64,000 bases of DNA from an uncultured Pelagibacteraceae bacterium (GTDB taxonomy: Bacteria > Pseudomonadota > Alphaproteobacteria > Pelagibacterales > Pelagibacteraceae), in NCBI GenBank assembly GCA_902573425.1, contig CACGJO010000001.1, positions 248,001 to 312,000 on the forward strand, in the 5' to 3' direction. The notes below the pieces were generated by a model. That model did not search any database. It was not told the DNA's origin and worked only from the letters and a program-made list of their open reading frames with translations. The position numbers and the translations under genes were made by a program. This document shows positions 7,031 to 16,209 of the stretch, one piece after another. Numbering within the stretch: position 1 is the stretch's first letter; every line of letters begins with the position of its first letter.

Positions 7031-9175
7031 ATGAAAAAAGTAACCATAAATGATTTGAAGATTGATGAAAATCTTATCAAATTTATCAATGATGAAGCCA
7101 TTCCTGGAACCGGCTTGGATTCAGATCATTTCTGGAAAGAATTTAGTAATGTAGTTCATGAATTAACACCTCAAAATAAAAATTTAATCAAAAAAAGAGA
7201 AGAAATACAAAAAAAAATTGACGACTGGCATTTGTCTAACAAGGGTAGCGCATTAGATAAAAATAAATATACCGAATTCTTAAAATCTATTAATTACATT
7301 GTAGAAGAAAAAGATAATTTCAAGATCAATACGTCAAACGTTGATGAAGAGATTTCTTCTATAGCGGGACCTCAATTAGTTGTTCCAGTTGATAATGCTA
7401 GATATGCTTTGAACGCAGCGAATGCAAGATGGGGAAGTTTGTACGATGCAATTTATGGGACAGATGTTATATCTGAAAATAAAGCTGAAACTTGGGATAA
7501 ACAAAGAGCAATCGAAGTTATAAATTATGTTAGAGAATTTTTCGATAAAATAATTTCAATTGAAAACACTAGTTGGAAAAATATAGCTAAAATTAAAATT
7601 GAAAATAATAATTTGATTTTTTTAGTAGAGGACAAAAAGTGCAATCTTAAAAATAAAAATCAATTTGTAGGCTTTAGTGGTGAAAAAAATAACCCAAAAT
7701 CTATTTTATTTAAAAATAACAACTTACATATTGATGTAATAATTGATGAAAACAGTAAGATTGGAAAAACTGATAAAGCAGGAATTTCAGATATAATTGT
7801 GGAGTCGGCCATATCAACTATTGTTGATAACGAGGACTCAGTAGCCGCCGTAGACTCTGCTGATAAAGTAAAATGCTATAGAAACTGGCTTGGTTTGATG
7901 AAAGGAGATTTAAAAACTGAGGTGAATAAAAATGGAAAAACATTTGTAAGAAAATTAAATTCTGACAGAATTTACACAGGTCCAGAAGGGTCAAAAATTA
8001 CTTTGCATGGTAGAGCTTTATTACTTAATAGAAATGTAGGTCATTTAATGACAAATCCAGCAATATTATTAAAAGATGGATCTGAAATACCTGAAGGTAT
8101 TATGGATGCTTTCATATCTACTTTATGTGCTATGCATGACTTTAAATTAAAGAATAACTCTAGAAAAGAATCGGTTTACATTGTTAAACCGAAAATGCAT
8201 GGCCCTGAAGAAGTTGAATTTACTAACAATTTATTTTCAAAAGTAGAAGATGCTTTAAAAATAAAAAAATATTCAATTAAAGTCGGAATAATGGATGAGG
8301 AAAGAAGGACAACTGTAAATTTAAAAGAATGTATAAGAAAAGTTAAGGAAAGAGTTGTTTTTATAAATACTGGATTTTTAGATAGAACTGGGGATGAAAT
8401 GCATACATCCTTTGAAGCTGGTCCAATGATTTTTAAAGGCGATATGAAAAAATCTAAATGGTTAAATACTTATGAAGATTGGAATGTGGATATTGGTTTA
8501 GCATGTGGTTTTTCTGGTAAGGCCCAAATAGGAAAAGGTATGTGGGCTATGCCAGATAAAATGTCAGATATGATGAAGCAAAAAATTAATCATCCAAAAT
8601 CTGGTGCGAACTGTGCTTGGGTACCGTCTCCAACAGCAGCCACCCTTCATGCAACACATTATCATTACTTTGATGTTTTTAAAAAACAGGATGAATTAAA
8701 AAATAAGAAGAGAGCAAAGTTAGAAAACTTACTCGAAATACCAAAGGCTGATAGACCTAATTGGTCTTTGGATGATATAAATAAAGAGCTTGAAAACAAT
8801 GTACAAGGGATTTTGGGCTATGTGGTAAGATGGATTGACCAGGGCGTAGGTTGTTCAAAAGTACCTGATATAAATAATATTGGTTTGATGGAGGATAGAG
8901 CTACTCTAAGAATTTCATCCCAACATATAGCAAATTGGTTGCATCATAATATATGTTCTAAAGACCAAGTCATGAAAGTATTAAAAAAAATGGCTAAAAT
9001 AGTCGATGAACAAAACAGTTCAGATAAAAAATATGAGCCAATGTCTATAAATTTTGAAAAATCTAAAGCTTTTATAACAGCTTGTGATTTAATTTTTAAG
9101 GGAAGAATCCAACCATCTGGATACACAGAGCCTTTACTCCACAAAAGAAGATTAGAAAAAAAATCTATTCACTAG
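7031..9175 (+). CDS. glcB: Malate synthase G
   Basis: GlcB condenses glyoxylate and acetyl-CoA to malate, allowing growth on glycolate and two-carbon compounds. At 714 residues it has the G-isoform length. Motifs seen include NTGFLDRTGDEMHTSFEAGP, GMWAMPD and GVGCSKVPDI near residue 615. In some described SAR11 strains a glycine riboswitch precedes this gene. The 100 bases upstream here are A+T-rich and show no glycine-aptamer consensus, so regulation may differ. An isocitrate lyase is not in the window. The 3' end overlaps convergent recR by 11 bases, leaving no terminator. Confidence 0.97.
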   Translation: MKKVTINDLKIDENLIKFINDEAIPGTGLDSDHFWKEFSNVVHELTPQNKNLIKKREEIQKKIDDWHLSNKGSALDKNKYTEFLKSINYIVEEKDNFKINTSNVDEEISSIAGPQLVVPVDNARYALNAANARWGSLYDAIYGTDVISENKAETWDKQRAIEVINYVREFFDKIISIENTSWKNIAKIKIENNNLIFLVEDKKCNLKNKNQFVGFSGEKNNPKSILFKNNNLHIDVIIDENSKIGKTDKAGISDIIVESAISTIVDNEDSVAAVDSADKVKCYRNWLGLMKGDLKTEVNKNGKTFVRKLNSDRIYTGPEGSKITLHGRALLLNRNVGHLMTNPAILLKDGSEIPEGIMDAFISTLCAMHDFKLKNNSRKESVYIVKPKMHGPEEVEFTNNLFSKVEDALKIKKYSIKVGIMDEERRTTVNLKECIRKVKERVVFINTGFLDRTGDEMHTSFEAGPMIFKGDMKKSKWLNTYEDWNVDIGLACGFSGKAQIGKGMWAMPDKMSDMMKQKINHPKSGANCAWVPSPTAATLHATHYHYFDVFKKQDELKNKKRAKLENLLEIPKADRPNWSLDDINKELENNVQGILGYVVRWIDQGVGCSKVPDINNIGLMEDRATLRISSQHIANWLHHNICSKDQVMKVLKKMAKIVDEQNSSDKKYEPMSINFEKSKAFITACDLIFKGRIQPSGYTEPLLHKRRLEKKSIH

Positions 9176-9773
9176 ATACTGGTACTCTGTTTTTAAATGC
9201 AGAGACCAATGTGCCATCATCTAATTGTTCTATTTCCCCTCCAACAGGTAATCCTTGACCTAATTTAGAAATTTTAATTTCACTATTTTTAATTTCATCC
9301 TCAATATAATGTGCTGTTGTTTGACCTTCGACAGTTGCACTGGTTGCAATTATTACCTCTTTTAATTTATTTTTTTCTATTCTTTTAAGTAAAGAATCTA
9401 TTAAAAGATTTTTTTGACCATTATTATCATTATTATTTAATGTTCCACCTAATATATGGAAATATCCTTTGAAAATATTTGATGACTCTATTGCCCACAT
9501 ATCAGCTAAATTTTCTACAACACAAATTTTATCATAACCATTAATATTTTTTTCACATGTGCACTGTGTATCTTTCATTTTTAAATTTCCACATTCGTTA
9601 CAACGGACTACATTTTTATAAACGCTAGCTAAAGATTTTGCTAATGGTTTGATCATATTTTCTTTATTAGTTATTAGTTTTAGAATTATTCGCTTAGCTG
9701 ACTTCGGACCCAAACCAGGAAGTTTTGAGAACTGTTTAATTAATTCGTCTATTTCTTGATTATTATTTTCCAT
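9165..9773 (-). CDS. recR: Recombination protein RecR
   Basis: RecR forms a ring clamp that works with RecO and RecF to load RecA at gaps. The 202-residue protein shows the helix-hairpin-helix (LPGLGPKSAKRI, about residue 17), a four-cysteine zinc site (CNECGNLKMKDTQC, about 57-70) and a Toprim domain starting ICVVENLADMWAIE. It is downstream of dnaX and ebfC with a 0-base gap, which is a very common bacterial arrangement. Its end overlaps glcB. Confidence 0.97.
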   Translation of the reverse strand: MENNNQEIDELIKQFSKLPGLGPKSAKRIILKLITNKENMIKPLAKSLASVYKNVVRCNECGNLKMKDTQCTCEKNINGYDKICVVENLADMWAIESSNIFKGYFHILGGTLNNNDNNGQKNLLIDSLLKRIEKNKLKEVIIATSATVEGQTTAHYIEDEIKNSEIKISKLGQGLPVGGEIEQLDDGTLVSAFKNRVPVSSE

Positions 9774-10094
9774 TTAAAAAGGCATTTTAAAATCTGGAGG
9801 TAGATTTGGTATTCCAGTCACTTTACTTATTTCTGATGAGGTTTTTTTTTTGAGTTTATCTTTTGCATCATTATAAGCCGCAACAATTAAATCATAAATA
9901 ATTTCTTTTTTTTCGTTTTTGGCATTTTCGTGGACAAAAATAGACTTCATTTCATAGTCCCCTTTTAGAACTACCTTCACTAGTTCACCACCGGACACTC
10001 CCTCTACCTCTATTTTTTTTAAATTTTCTTGTACTTCTTTCATTTTTTCTTGAATATTTTTTGCCTGAGATAACATATCTGAAAAACTATTCAT
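9774..10094 (-). CDS. ebfC: YbaB/EbfC nucleoid-associated protein
   Basis: This small dimeric DNA-binding protein of about 106 residues belongs to the YbaB/EbfC family. The pattern of an N-terminal coiled helix (MLSQAKNIQEKMKEVQ) followed by a beta meander (GGELVKVVLKGDYEMKSI) and the C-terminal GIPNLPPDFKMPF is typical. I chose the ATG at 10094, which overlaps the dnaX stop by 8 bases, over a GTG three codons upstream. It sits between dnaX and recR as in most bacteria. Its exact role in replication or repair is not settled for the family. Confidence 0.93.
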   Translation of the reverse strand: MNSFSDMLSQAKNIQEKMKEVQENLKKIEVEGVSGGELVKVVLKGDYEMKSIFVHENAKNEKKEIIYDLIVAAYNDAKDKLKKKTSSEISKVTGIPNLPPDFKMPF

Positions 10095-11751
10095 TTGTTT
10101 CACTCACATCAATTAATTCGGAATCTGGGAAAAATTTTAAAACTTCTTTATAAACTTCACTATTCTTTTCTTCCTCTAGTTTATTTTGTTGTTTTTCAAT
10201 TTTTTGTTCATGAAAAGTCTTTAGATTATTATCTTTGCTCAAAGTTATAATCCATCTTTGTCCAGTCCATTCATTTAAGCAATAGGATAGTTTTTTGATA
10301 AAATTTTTATTTAAATTTTCATTAAAACTTATTTCAATTTTGCCTTGTTCAAATTTAGACAATTTAACGTTTCTTTCTAAATCAAATTTAAGTTCCATTT
10401 CTTTTTTCTTTTCAGCAAGATCTATTAAGCTGGAAAAAGATCTTATCTCTATATTTTGATCTTTTAATTCATTTTTATCTTGCTTTTTTATTTGATCTGT
10501 ACTTTTCATTTGCTCTTTAACAAAATTCACTGGTTTGGCTTCTTCAGTTTTTTCTTCGTTTACTTTGCCTTTTAAATTTGAAAGTTCATTTTGTTTATCT
10601 ACAGGAATTTGTTCATCGGTATATTCCTCAAAATTTTTGATATGAATAAGTTGCATCACAAACATTTTAAGAGCTATGTCTTCATTTGAAACAAGTTTTA
10701 AATCTTCAATAGTTTTTAAAGACAGTTGCCAAAAAAGACCTAGATCTTGCATATTTAAATCTTTGGAGATTTTGTCAATTAATTTTATTTCCCCCTCTGA
10801 AAGAAATAAATCTTTTTCAATAGGTCCAAGATTTGCTCTTCTGCCAAACAAATAAAGTAATTCTAGAAAATCATTTAAAAAGTTTTTTGCATCTAATCCT
10901 CCATCGCTCAATTCTTTAAGTTGTTCTAGTGCTCCTCTTTCATTTCCTTCAAAAATACAGCTGATCAAATTGATAATTTTGGATTTATCAGCTATTCCAA
11001 GCATTTTTCTTACATCAGTTTCTTGAATGATATTATTCTGATCGAGTGTTTGAAAAATCAGTGCCCTATCTAATAGTGATACGGCATCCCTAACTGAACC
11101 TTCTGACGCTCGAGCTAATAATTTTAATGCATCCTCAGATATTTTTCCTTTTTCGATATCTGATATTTTTTTTAAATGCTTAAAAATTTGCTCTAAATTT
11201 ACTCTTCTAAGATCAAATCTCTGACATCTTGATAAAATTGTTACGGGTATTTTTCGAGCTTCTGTAGTTGCTAGGATAAATTTTAATTTTTCCGGCGGTT
11301 CCTCTAAAGTCTTTAAAAGACCATTAAAGGCTTGTTTAGACAACATATGAACCTCGTCTATAATAAATATTTTAAATTTTGCACTCGTAGGATTATATTT
11401 AGCATTTTCAATTAGCTCTCTTACATCATCTATTCCAGTTTTAGATGCTGCATCCATCTCAAGAACATCAATATGATTTGAATTTTCAATTTCTCGACAG
11501 TGGCAAGTTTCTTTTTCACCACACATTTCCCCTGTTTCAAAGTTTTTAGTACAATTCAATGCTTTTGCAATTAATCTGGCAGTTGTTGTTTTTCCAACAC
11601 CTCTAATACCAGTTAAAAGATAAGCATTAGGTGTTTTGTTAATTTTTATTGCGTTAGAAATTGTCTGTGCAATTATTTCTTGGCCAATTAAATCTTTAAA
11701 AATCCTTGGCCTATATTTTAACGCTAAAATTTTTGAATTATTTTTTTCCAT
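10087..11751 (-). CDS. dnaX: DNA polymerase III subunits gamma/tau
   Basis: DnaX is the ATPase motor of the clamp loader and links polymerases at the fork. The N-terminus (residues ~1-370) has Walker A (GIRGVGKTTTARL), a zinc-binding cysteine cluster (CGEKETCHC), the Walker B-like IFIIDEVHML and the SRC motif ILSRCQRF. The C-terminal part is charged and Lys/Glu-rich, as in the tau extension. At 554 residues it is somewhat short. The ATG is four bases after the SRP RNA 3' end, so no separate leader or ribosome-binding site exists; the stretch before ATG reads CTCCTTAT. The start is secure from family alignment (KILALKYRPRIF). Confidence 0.97.
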   Translation of the reverse strand: MEKNNSKILALKYRPRIFKDLIGQEIIAQTISNAIKINKTPNAYLLTGIRGVGKTTTARLIAKALNCTKNFETGEMCGEKETCHCREIENSNHIDVLEMDAASKTGIDDVRELIENAKYNPTSAKFKIFIIDEVHMLSKQAFNGLLKTLEEPPEKLKFILATTEARKIPVTILSRCQRFDLRRVNLEQIFKHLKKISDIEKGKISEDALKLLARASEGSVRDAVSLLDRALIFQTLDQNNIIQETDVRKMLGIADKSKIINLISCIFEGNERGALEQLKELSDGGLDAKNFLNDFLELLYLFGRRANLGPIEKDLFLSEGEIKLIDKISKDLNMQDLGLFWQLSLKTIEDLKLVSNEDIALKMFVMQLIHIKNFEEYTDEQIPVDKQNELSNLKGKVNEEKTEEAKPVNFVKEQMKSTDQIKKQDKNELKDQNIEIRSFSSLIDLAEKKKEMELKFDLERNVKLSKFEQGKIEISFNENLNKNFIKKLSYCLNEWTGQRWIITLSKDNNLKTFHEQKIEKQQNKLEEEKNSEVYKEVLKFFPDSELIDVSETNE

Positions 11752-11755
11752 ATAA

Positions 11756-11844
11756 GGAGACCAAACAACCCGCTTTCAAAAGTTCGTGCTGCTGTTGTTA
11801 CACCCTGACACGTTAAACGTATCAAAACCGCCTGAATGGCCCCC
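11756..11844 (-). ncRNA. ffs: Signal recognition particle RNA (small bacterial 4.5S type)
   Basis: The 89-nt minus-strand RNA starts with GGGGGCCA, which pairs with TGGTCTCC at its 3' end. The tip carries TCAGG and AGCAG, the conserved internal loop bound by Ffh, around a ten-base apical segment containing TAAC instead of the usual GGAA. A CGTG/CACG stem supports it. It lies directly upstream of dnaX, a common place for ffs in alphaproteobacteria. A strong promoter is correctly spaced. It was recognised from motifs and pairing only. Confidence 0.85.
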
Positions 11845-11849
11845 AAATT

Positions 11850-11879
11850 ATTATACCAATATAGAATTGAATTCTACAA
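11850..11879 (-). promoter_or_regulatory. Promoter of the SRP RNA/dnaX unit
   Basis: A perfect -10 TATAAT (11850-11855) preceded by TGG (extended -10) is combined with TTGTAG (11874-11879) at an 18-base spacing. The -10 box ends six bases before the first G of the SRP RNA, exactly where transcription should begin. It lies between the pheA stop and ffs. Confidence 0.8.
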
Positions 11880-11902
11880 GTGTGGAATCTCTAATTTGTG
11901 GA

Positions 11903-12748
11903 CTATTTTTTTTGTCTAAATTTAGAGGCTTCATAAACTCCAAGAATATCCAAGCTTTCAGTGTGAAAACCTAGTTCCTCAAGAGCTTTTTGTACTTTTG
12001 TATCTTCGATATGACCTTCTAAATCTAAGTAAAAATTTGTTTGGTCGAATGTGTTTTTAACTGAGAAGCTTTCAAGTTTTGTCATATTTACTTGATTAGT
12101 AGCGAATCCACCAAGACATTTGTAAAGTGCTGCTGGAATACTTTTTAACCTAAAAATACAGCTAGTAATGTATTTTTTATTTTTTTCAAAAGATGGTTGC
12201 TGAACGCTTTTCCCCATTATAATAAATCTTGTAACATTATTAGTTTCATCCTCAATATTTTTTAGAAGTACTTTAAGATTATAAATTTTTGCTGAAAGCA
12301 CTGAAGCAATTGCAGCAATTGAATTATCTTTTCCACTAGATAATTCTTTTGCTGATCCAGCAGTATCTGCTGAAATAATAGTCTTAAACTTATGCTTTTG
12401 AATTATTTTTTGACACTGATCTATAGCTTGTGCATGACTTCTGACATATTTTATATCTTTAATCTCAGTATTTTCTTTTACTAAGAGATTATGTTCGACC
12501 TTCTGATAATGTTCTGCATAAATTTGTAATTTATATTTGGGTAATAAATAATGAATATCAGCTACTCTACCTGCTAGAGAATTTTCTATAGGGATAACTA
12601 TTCTATAACTATCATCTTGATGAGCAGTTTTAAATGTTTCTTCAAAAGTTGGACAAGTTTTTATATCAGCTCCTGGGAAAAGCACCTCACATGCTATGTG
12701 TGAGTAAGCACCCAGTTCTCCCTGAAAAGCTACTTTAAGTTTAGACAT
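11903..12748 (-). CDS. pheA: Prephenate dehydratase
   Basis: This enzyme converts prephenate to phenylpyruvate in phenylalanine synthesis. At 281 residues it is a stand-alone dehydratase without a chorismate mutase domain. The N-terminal catalytic domain starts VAFQGELGAYSH and includes the NNVTRFIIMG motif (about residue 165). It is followed by an ACT domain (KLESFSVKNTFDQTNFYLD) that would bind phenylalanine for feedback control. The ESRP motif known from E. coli reads ESFS here; the significance is unclear. The start lies 1 base after the kdsB stop, so the two genes are coupled although their pathways are unrelated. Confidence 0.94.
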   Translation of the reverse strand: MSKLKVAFQGELGAYSHIACEVLFPGADIKTCPTFEETFKTAHQDDSYRIVIPIENSLAGRVADIHYLLPKYKLQIYAEHYQKVEHNLLVKENTEIKDIKYVRSHAQAIDQCQKIIQKHKFKTIISADTAGSAKELSSGKDNSIAAIASVLSAKIYNLKVLLKNIEDETNNVTRFIIMGKSVQQPSFEKNKKYITSCIFRLKSIPAALYKCLGGFATNQVNMTKLESFSVKNTFDQTNFYLDLEGHIEDTKVQKALEELGFHTESLDILGVYEASKFRQKK

Positions 12749-12749
12749 T

Positions 12750-13484
12750 TTATTTCTCCATTAAATTTTTAATCTCCTCTAAGTCAGCTTCTGTGTCAAC
12801 ACTTAGCGGGTCTGAATCTGTATAAAGTACGTCAATCTTCATATTGTTTTCAAGTGCTCTCATTTGCTCAAGATTTCTACTTAATTCTAAATTACTTCTT
12901 TTTAAATTAATATATTTGTTTAATGCATTTTTGGTAAACCCATAAATACCAATATGATGATAAACAAATAATTTTTTATCTGATACGGGATCTCTTACAA
13001 AATCAATTGCCTTAGACAGTTCAGAATTTTTAATATCATCTTTTGTAATTACTTTTACGATATTTTTATTTTCGTTCTCGCTGTCATCTTTAATACTAGA
13101 GGCTAGGGTTGCCATGTCACAAGAACCTTTTGCTAGATGTTCATTTAATTTGAAAATTGTGGAAGGTTTTAAGCTTGGCATATCTCCTTGTAAATTTATA
13201 ATTATGCTGGGTTTTTCAGAGAAAAAATTTTTATATGCTTCGAAAACTCTATCAGTTCCTGTCTCATGATTTTGTAACGACAAATAAGCATCATAATTAT
13301 TTTTTTTTATTAGCTGAAAAATATCTTTGTCAGGAGTAGCCACTAATACTTTTCCAACACCTGAGTTCTTGGCTAAATCACATACATGAAGAATCATTTC
13401 TTTTTTGTTAATCAATTTTAAGGGTTTATTAGGAAGTCTTTTTGCTTTTAAACGTGAAGGTATTATTACAACTGTATTACTCAT
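12750..13484 (-). CDS. kdsB: 3-deoxy-manno-octulosonate cytidylyltransferase (CMP-KDO synthetase)
   Basis: KdsB activates KDO with CTP for the lipopolysaccharide inner core. The 244-residue protein begins with the nucleotide-binding signature IIPSRLKAKRLPNKPL and contains NLQGDMPSL, the YHHIGIYGF segment and a C-terminal DPLSVDTEADLEEI. kdsD, lptB and lptC occur 17-20 kb downstream, so KDO-containing LPS synthesis is likely functional. It is divergent from cycM, with about 100 bases between the two start codons. Confidence 0.95.
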   Translation of the reverse strand: MSNTVVIIPSRLKAKRLPNKPLKLINKKEMILHVCDLAKNSGVGKVLVATPDKDIFQLIKKNNYDAYLSLQNHETGTDRVFEAYKNFFSEKPSIIINLQGDMPSLKPSTIFKLNEHLAKGSCDMATLASSIKDDSENENKNIVKVITKDDIKNSELSKAIDFVRDPVSDKKLFVYHHIGIYGFTKNALNKYINLKRSNLELSRNLEQMRALENNMKIDVLYTDSDPLSVDTEADLEEIKNLMEK

Positions 13485-13580
13485 AAATATTTATGCGGCT
13501 CAAAGACGCAATATCAACTAAATTACTTTAAGTTTTTTTTGTTAACTCGTGATATATCTACCATATTAATTATCAAATTT

Positions 13581-14114
13581 ATGAATGGTTTTGAAATAAA
13601 TAAAATTATTGCAGCACTTATTTTCACTGTATTAGTTGTTTTTGGAATAGGAAAAATTTCTGACATAATATTTAACGTTGAAAAACCATCTCAAGCCGCT
13701 TATGTGGTTGAAGCCCCAACAATCCAAACTACAACTTCTGCTTCTTCTGATTCTGGAAGTGTTGACATAAAAGCTTTGTTAGCAATGGGAACATTAGAAC
13801 ATGGCAAAAAAGTATTTAAAAAATGTACTGCATGTCACGTTGTTGCAAAAGGTGGAAAGAATAAAATTGGACCAGTTCTTTACGGAGTTCTGGGCAGACA
13901 ATCAGCGGCGATATCAGATTACAAATATTCAAAAGCACTCGTAGCTCACGGAAAAAAATGGTCATACGGTGAAATGAATGCTTATCTATTAAAACCTCAG
14001 GCTCATATAAAAGGAACTAAGATGGCTTTCGCTGGTTTAAAAAGTGAAAAAGATAGAGCCTCAGTAATTCTTTATATGAATACTTTTAGCGATAACCCGC
14101 TTCCAAAGCCTTAA
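13581..14114 (+). CDS. cycM: Membrane-anchored class I cytochrome c (CycM type)
   Basis: This periplasm-facing electron carrier of about 177 residues would pass electrons from the bc1 complex to a terminal oxidase. An uncleaved N-terminal membrane helix (about residues 7-27) is followed by a linker and the haem-binding CTACH. The distal Met ligand is in GTKMAFAGL, and SEKDRASVILYM closes the c-fold. I start it at the ATG at 13581; a longer TTG-started frame has no support. The stop lies one base from the convergent argF stop. The name follows the CycM family of alphaproteobacteria. Confidence 0.9.
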   Translation: MNGFEINKIIAALIFTVLVVFGIGKISDIIFNVEKPSQAAYVVEAPTIQTTTSASSDSGSVDIKALLAMGTLEHGKKVFKKCTACHVVAKGGKNKIGPVLYGVLGRQSAAISDYKYSKALVAHGKKWSYGEMNAYLLKPQAHIKGTKMAFAGLKSEKDRASVILYMNTFSDNPLPKP

Positions 14115-14115
14115 T

Positions 14116-15039
14116 CTATTTTATACACCACTCTATAATACTCTTCTGGGCATGAATTCTATTAAATGCTTGCAACCAAACAACAGATTGTTTTCCATCC
14201 ATTACTTCACTTGTTACTTCTTCTTCTCTACTAGCAGGAAGACAGTGCATAAAAATAGCATCAGATTTTGCAGCTTTCATCAATTTTTTATTCACTTGAT
14301 ATTTTTTTAAAATTTTCTTTTTTTTCTTTTTATCGCCCTTATCTCCCATTGAAATCCATTTATCCGTCATTACACAATCTGCGTTAGATGCTGCCTCTAA
14401 AATATCTTCTGTAATTAAAAGTTTAGTTTTATTTTTTTTTGCTAGTTTAATCGCATTGCTACTTGGTTGATATTTTTTTGGGCAAGCAATATTTAAATTA
14501 AAGTCAAATTTTGAGGCCGCCTCCATAAAAGAAACAGAGACGTTATTTCCATCACCAATCCAGGCTATAGTTTTATTTTTAATATTACCTTTTAATTCTT
14601 CAAATGTGAGTATATCTGACATAACTTGGCAAGGATGGCCCTCATTAGTTAATCCATTTATAATTGGGATATCCAAATATTTTTTAAACTCATTCACATT
14701 TTTGTGTGAGTCTGTTCTGATCATTAAAATATCAGCATATTGAGATAAAACTTTTGCTGTGTCTTTAATTGTTTCATCTCCCTTCCCATAATGAATCTCA
14801 TCTTGATTAAGAATAATTGAAGAACCTCCTAATTGTTTTACAGCAAGATCAAAAGATATTCTTGTTCTAGTAGAAGTTTTTTCAAAAATCATAATCATGT
14901 TCTTTCCCTGAAGTGGTTGATAATTATCAGGTTGAGATGCAGATTTTTTTCCTCTTTCAGATTTTTTTTTCTTTGCACTATCGATGATCGATCTTAATTC
15001 ATCTTTATTAAGGTCTGAAATATTTATAAAATGATTCAT
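14116..15039 (-). CDS. argF: Ornithine carbamoyltransferase
   Basis: ArgF makes citrulline from ornithine and carbamoyl phosphate in arginine synthesis. The 307-residue protein has the carbamoyl-phosphate motif STRTRISFDLA (about residue 55), a histidine-containing GHPCQVMSD, the ornithine-loop segment VMTDKWISMGD and the catalytic HCLPASREEEV near residue 265. The start overlaps the argD stop by four bases (ATGA). A Lys-rich insertion (KKKKKILKKYQ) follows the SMG loop, typical of the A+T-driven lysine richness here. Confidence 0.96.
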   Translation of the reverse strand: MNHFINISDLNKDELRSIIDSAKKKKSERGKKSASQPDNYQPLQGKNMIMIFEKTSTRTRISFDLAVKQLGGSSIILNQDEIHYGKGDETIKDTAKVLSQYADILMIRTDSHKNVNEFKKYLDIPIINGLTNEGHPCQVMSDILTFEELKGNIKNKTIAWIGDGNNVSVSFMEAASKFDFNLNIACPKKYQPSSNAIKLAKKNKTKLLITEDILEAASNADCVMTDKWISMGDKGDKKKKKKILKKYQVNKKLMKAAKSDAIFMHCLPASREEEVTSEVMDGKQSVVWLQAFNRIHAQKSIIEWCIK

Positions 15040-16208
15040 ATACTATCCATTTCATTACAAACTTTTCTTATTATTTTAATTGCAATATCTATTTCGTTTT
15101 TTTTAACATTTAAAGGCGGCAGGATTCTGACTACGTTTTCACCTGCTCTCATTGTAAGTAATTTGTTGTCTTCTAATTTTTTAATAAATTTATTTTGATC
15201 CTCATGGAGCTGCAGACCAATTAATAATCCTATCCCTCTAACTTCTTTGATAATATTTGGGTATTCGTTTTTAATGTCATTTAGTTCTTCCATAAAATAT
15301 TTTGAAGATTTTTGTACATTTGTTAAAAAACCTTTTTTAAAAATTTGATCTAAAACTGCATTACCAACGCTCATTGCTAAGGGATTTCCTCCAAAAGTAC
15401 TTCCGTGTGATCCAGGTGTCATACCTTTTGCAACTTTTTTATTCATCAAAACAGCCCCGATTGGAAAACCACCGCCAATGCCTTTTGCGATTGGTACTAT
15501 ATCTGGTTTGATTTTTGCATATTCAAAGGCAAAAAATTTACCGGATCTGCCGATACCACATTGAACTTCGTCTAAAATTAATAAAATTTTCTTTTTATTA
15601 CAGAGTTTTCTAAGTTCTCTTAAACACCAGTCTGGAATAACTTTTATTCCTGACTCCCCCATTGCAGTTTCTACCATTATTGCTGCAGTCTTCTTGGTAA
15701 TAGATTTTTTAAGAGCTTTGTGGTCACCAAAATTAAAATGATCAAAACCAGGAACTTTTGGCTCAAATCCCTCGGTCATTTTTTTTGATCCACTTGCAAA
15801 TATAGTTGCTAGCGTTCTGCCGTGGAAAGAATTTTTAATACAAAGTATTCTATTTTTTTGAGGTTTGCCGATTTTATAAAAATATCTTCTAGCTGCCTTT
15901 ATTGCTAATTCGGTTGCTTCAGCACCACTATTTTGAAAAATAACATAATCAGCAAAGGTTTTTTGTCTTAATCTTTTAGCTAATTTTTCACCTTCTGGAA
16001 TTATGAAAGCATTCGAAACATGCCAAACTTTTTTTGATTGTTTATTTATAGCTTTTGTTAAGTAGCTGTTTGCATGACCAAGAGAATTTACAGCTATTCC
16101 TTGAACAAAATCTAAATATTTTTGACCTTTGCTCGAGTATAAAAAGCTTCCTTTTCCTCTACTGAAAGCAATTTTTCTTCTATTATAATTTTTTGCTAGT
16201 GCGCTCAT
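15036..16208 (-). CDS. argD: Acetylornithine aminotransferase
   Basis: ArgD is a PLP-dependent class III aminotransferase that converts N-acetylglutamate semialdehyde to N-acetylornithine; family members may also act in lysine synthesis. The 390-residue sequence shows FQNSGAEATELAIKAAR, SFHGRTLATI, LILDEVQCGIGRSG and the PLP lysine in IAKGIGGGFPIGA (about residue 240). It is followed by argF with a 4-base overlap and preceded by an ABC-2 permease gene at a gap of one base. Confidence 0.96.
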   Translation of the reverse strand: MSALAKNYNRRKIAFSRGKGSFLYSSKGQKYLDFVQGIAVNSLGHANSYLTKAINKQSKKVWHVSNAFIIPEGEKLAKRLRQKTFADYVIFQNSGAEATELAIKAARRYFYKIGKPQKNRILCIKNSFHGRTLATIFASGSKKMTEGFEPKVPGFDHFNFGDHKALKKSITKKTAAIMVETAMGESGIKVIPDWCLRELRKLCNKKKILLILDEVQCGIGRSGKFFAFEYAKIKPDIVPIAKGIGGGFPIGAVLMNKKVAKGMTPGSHGSTFGGNPLAMSVGNAVLDQIFKKGFLTNVQKSSKYFMEELNDIKNEYPNIIKEVRGIGLLIGLQLHEDQNKFIKKLEDNKLLTMRAGENVVRILPPLNVKKNEIDIAIKIIRKVCNEMDSI

Positions 16209-16209
16209 T

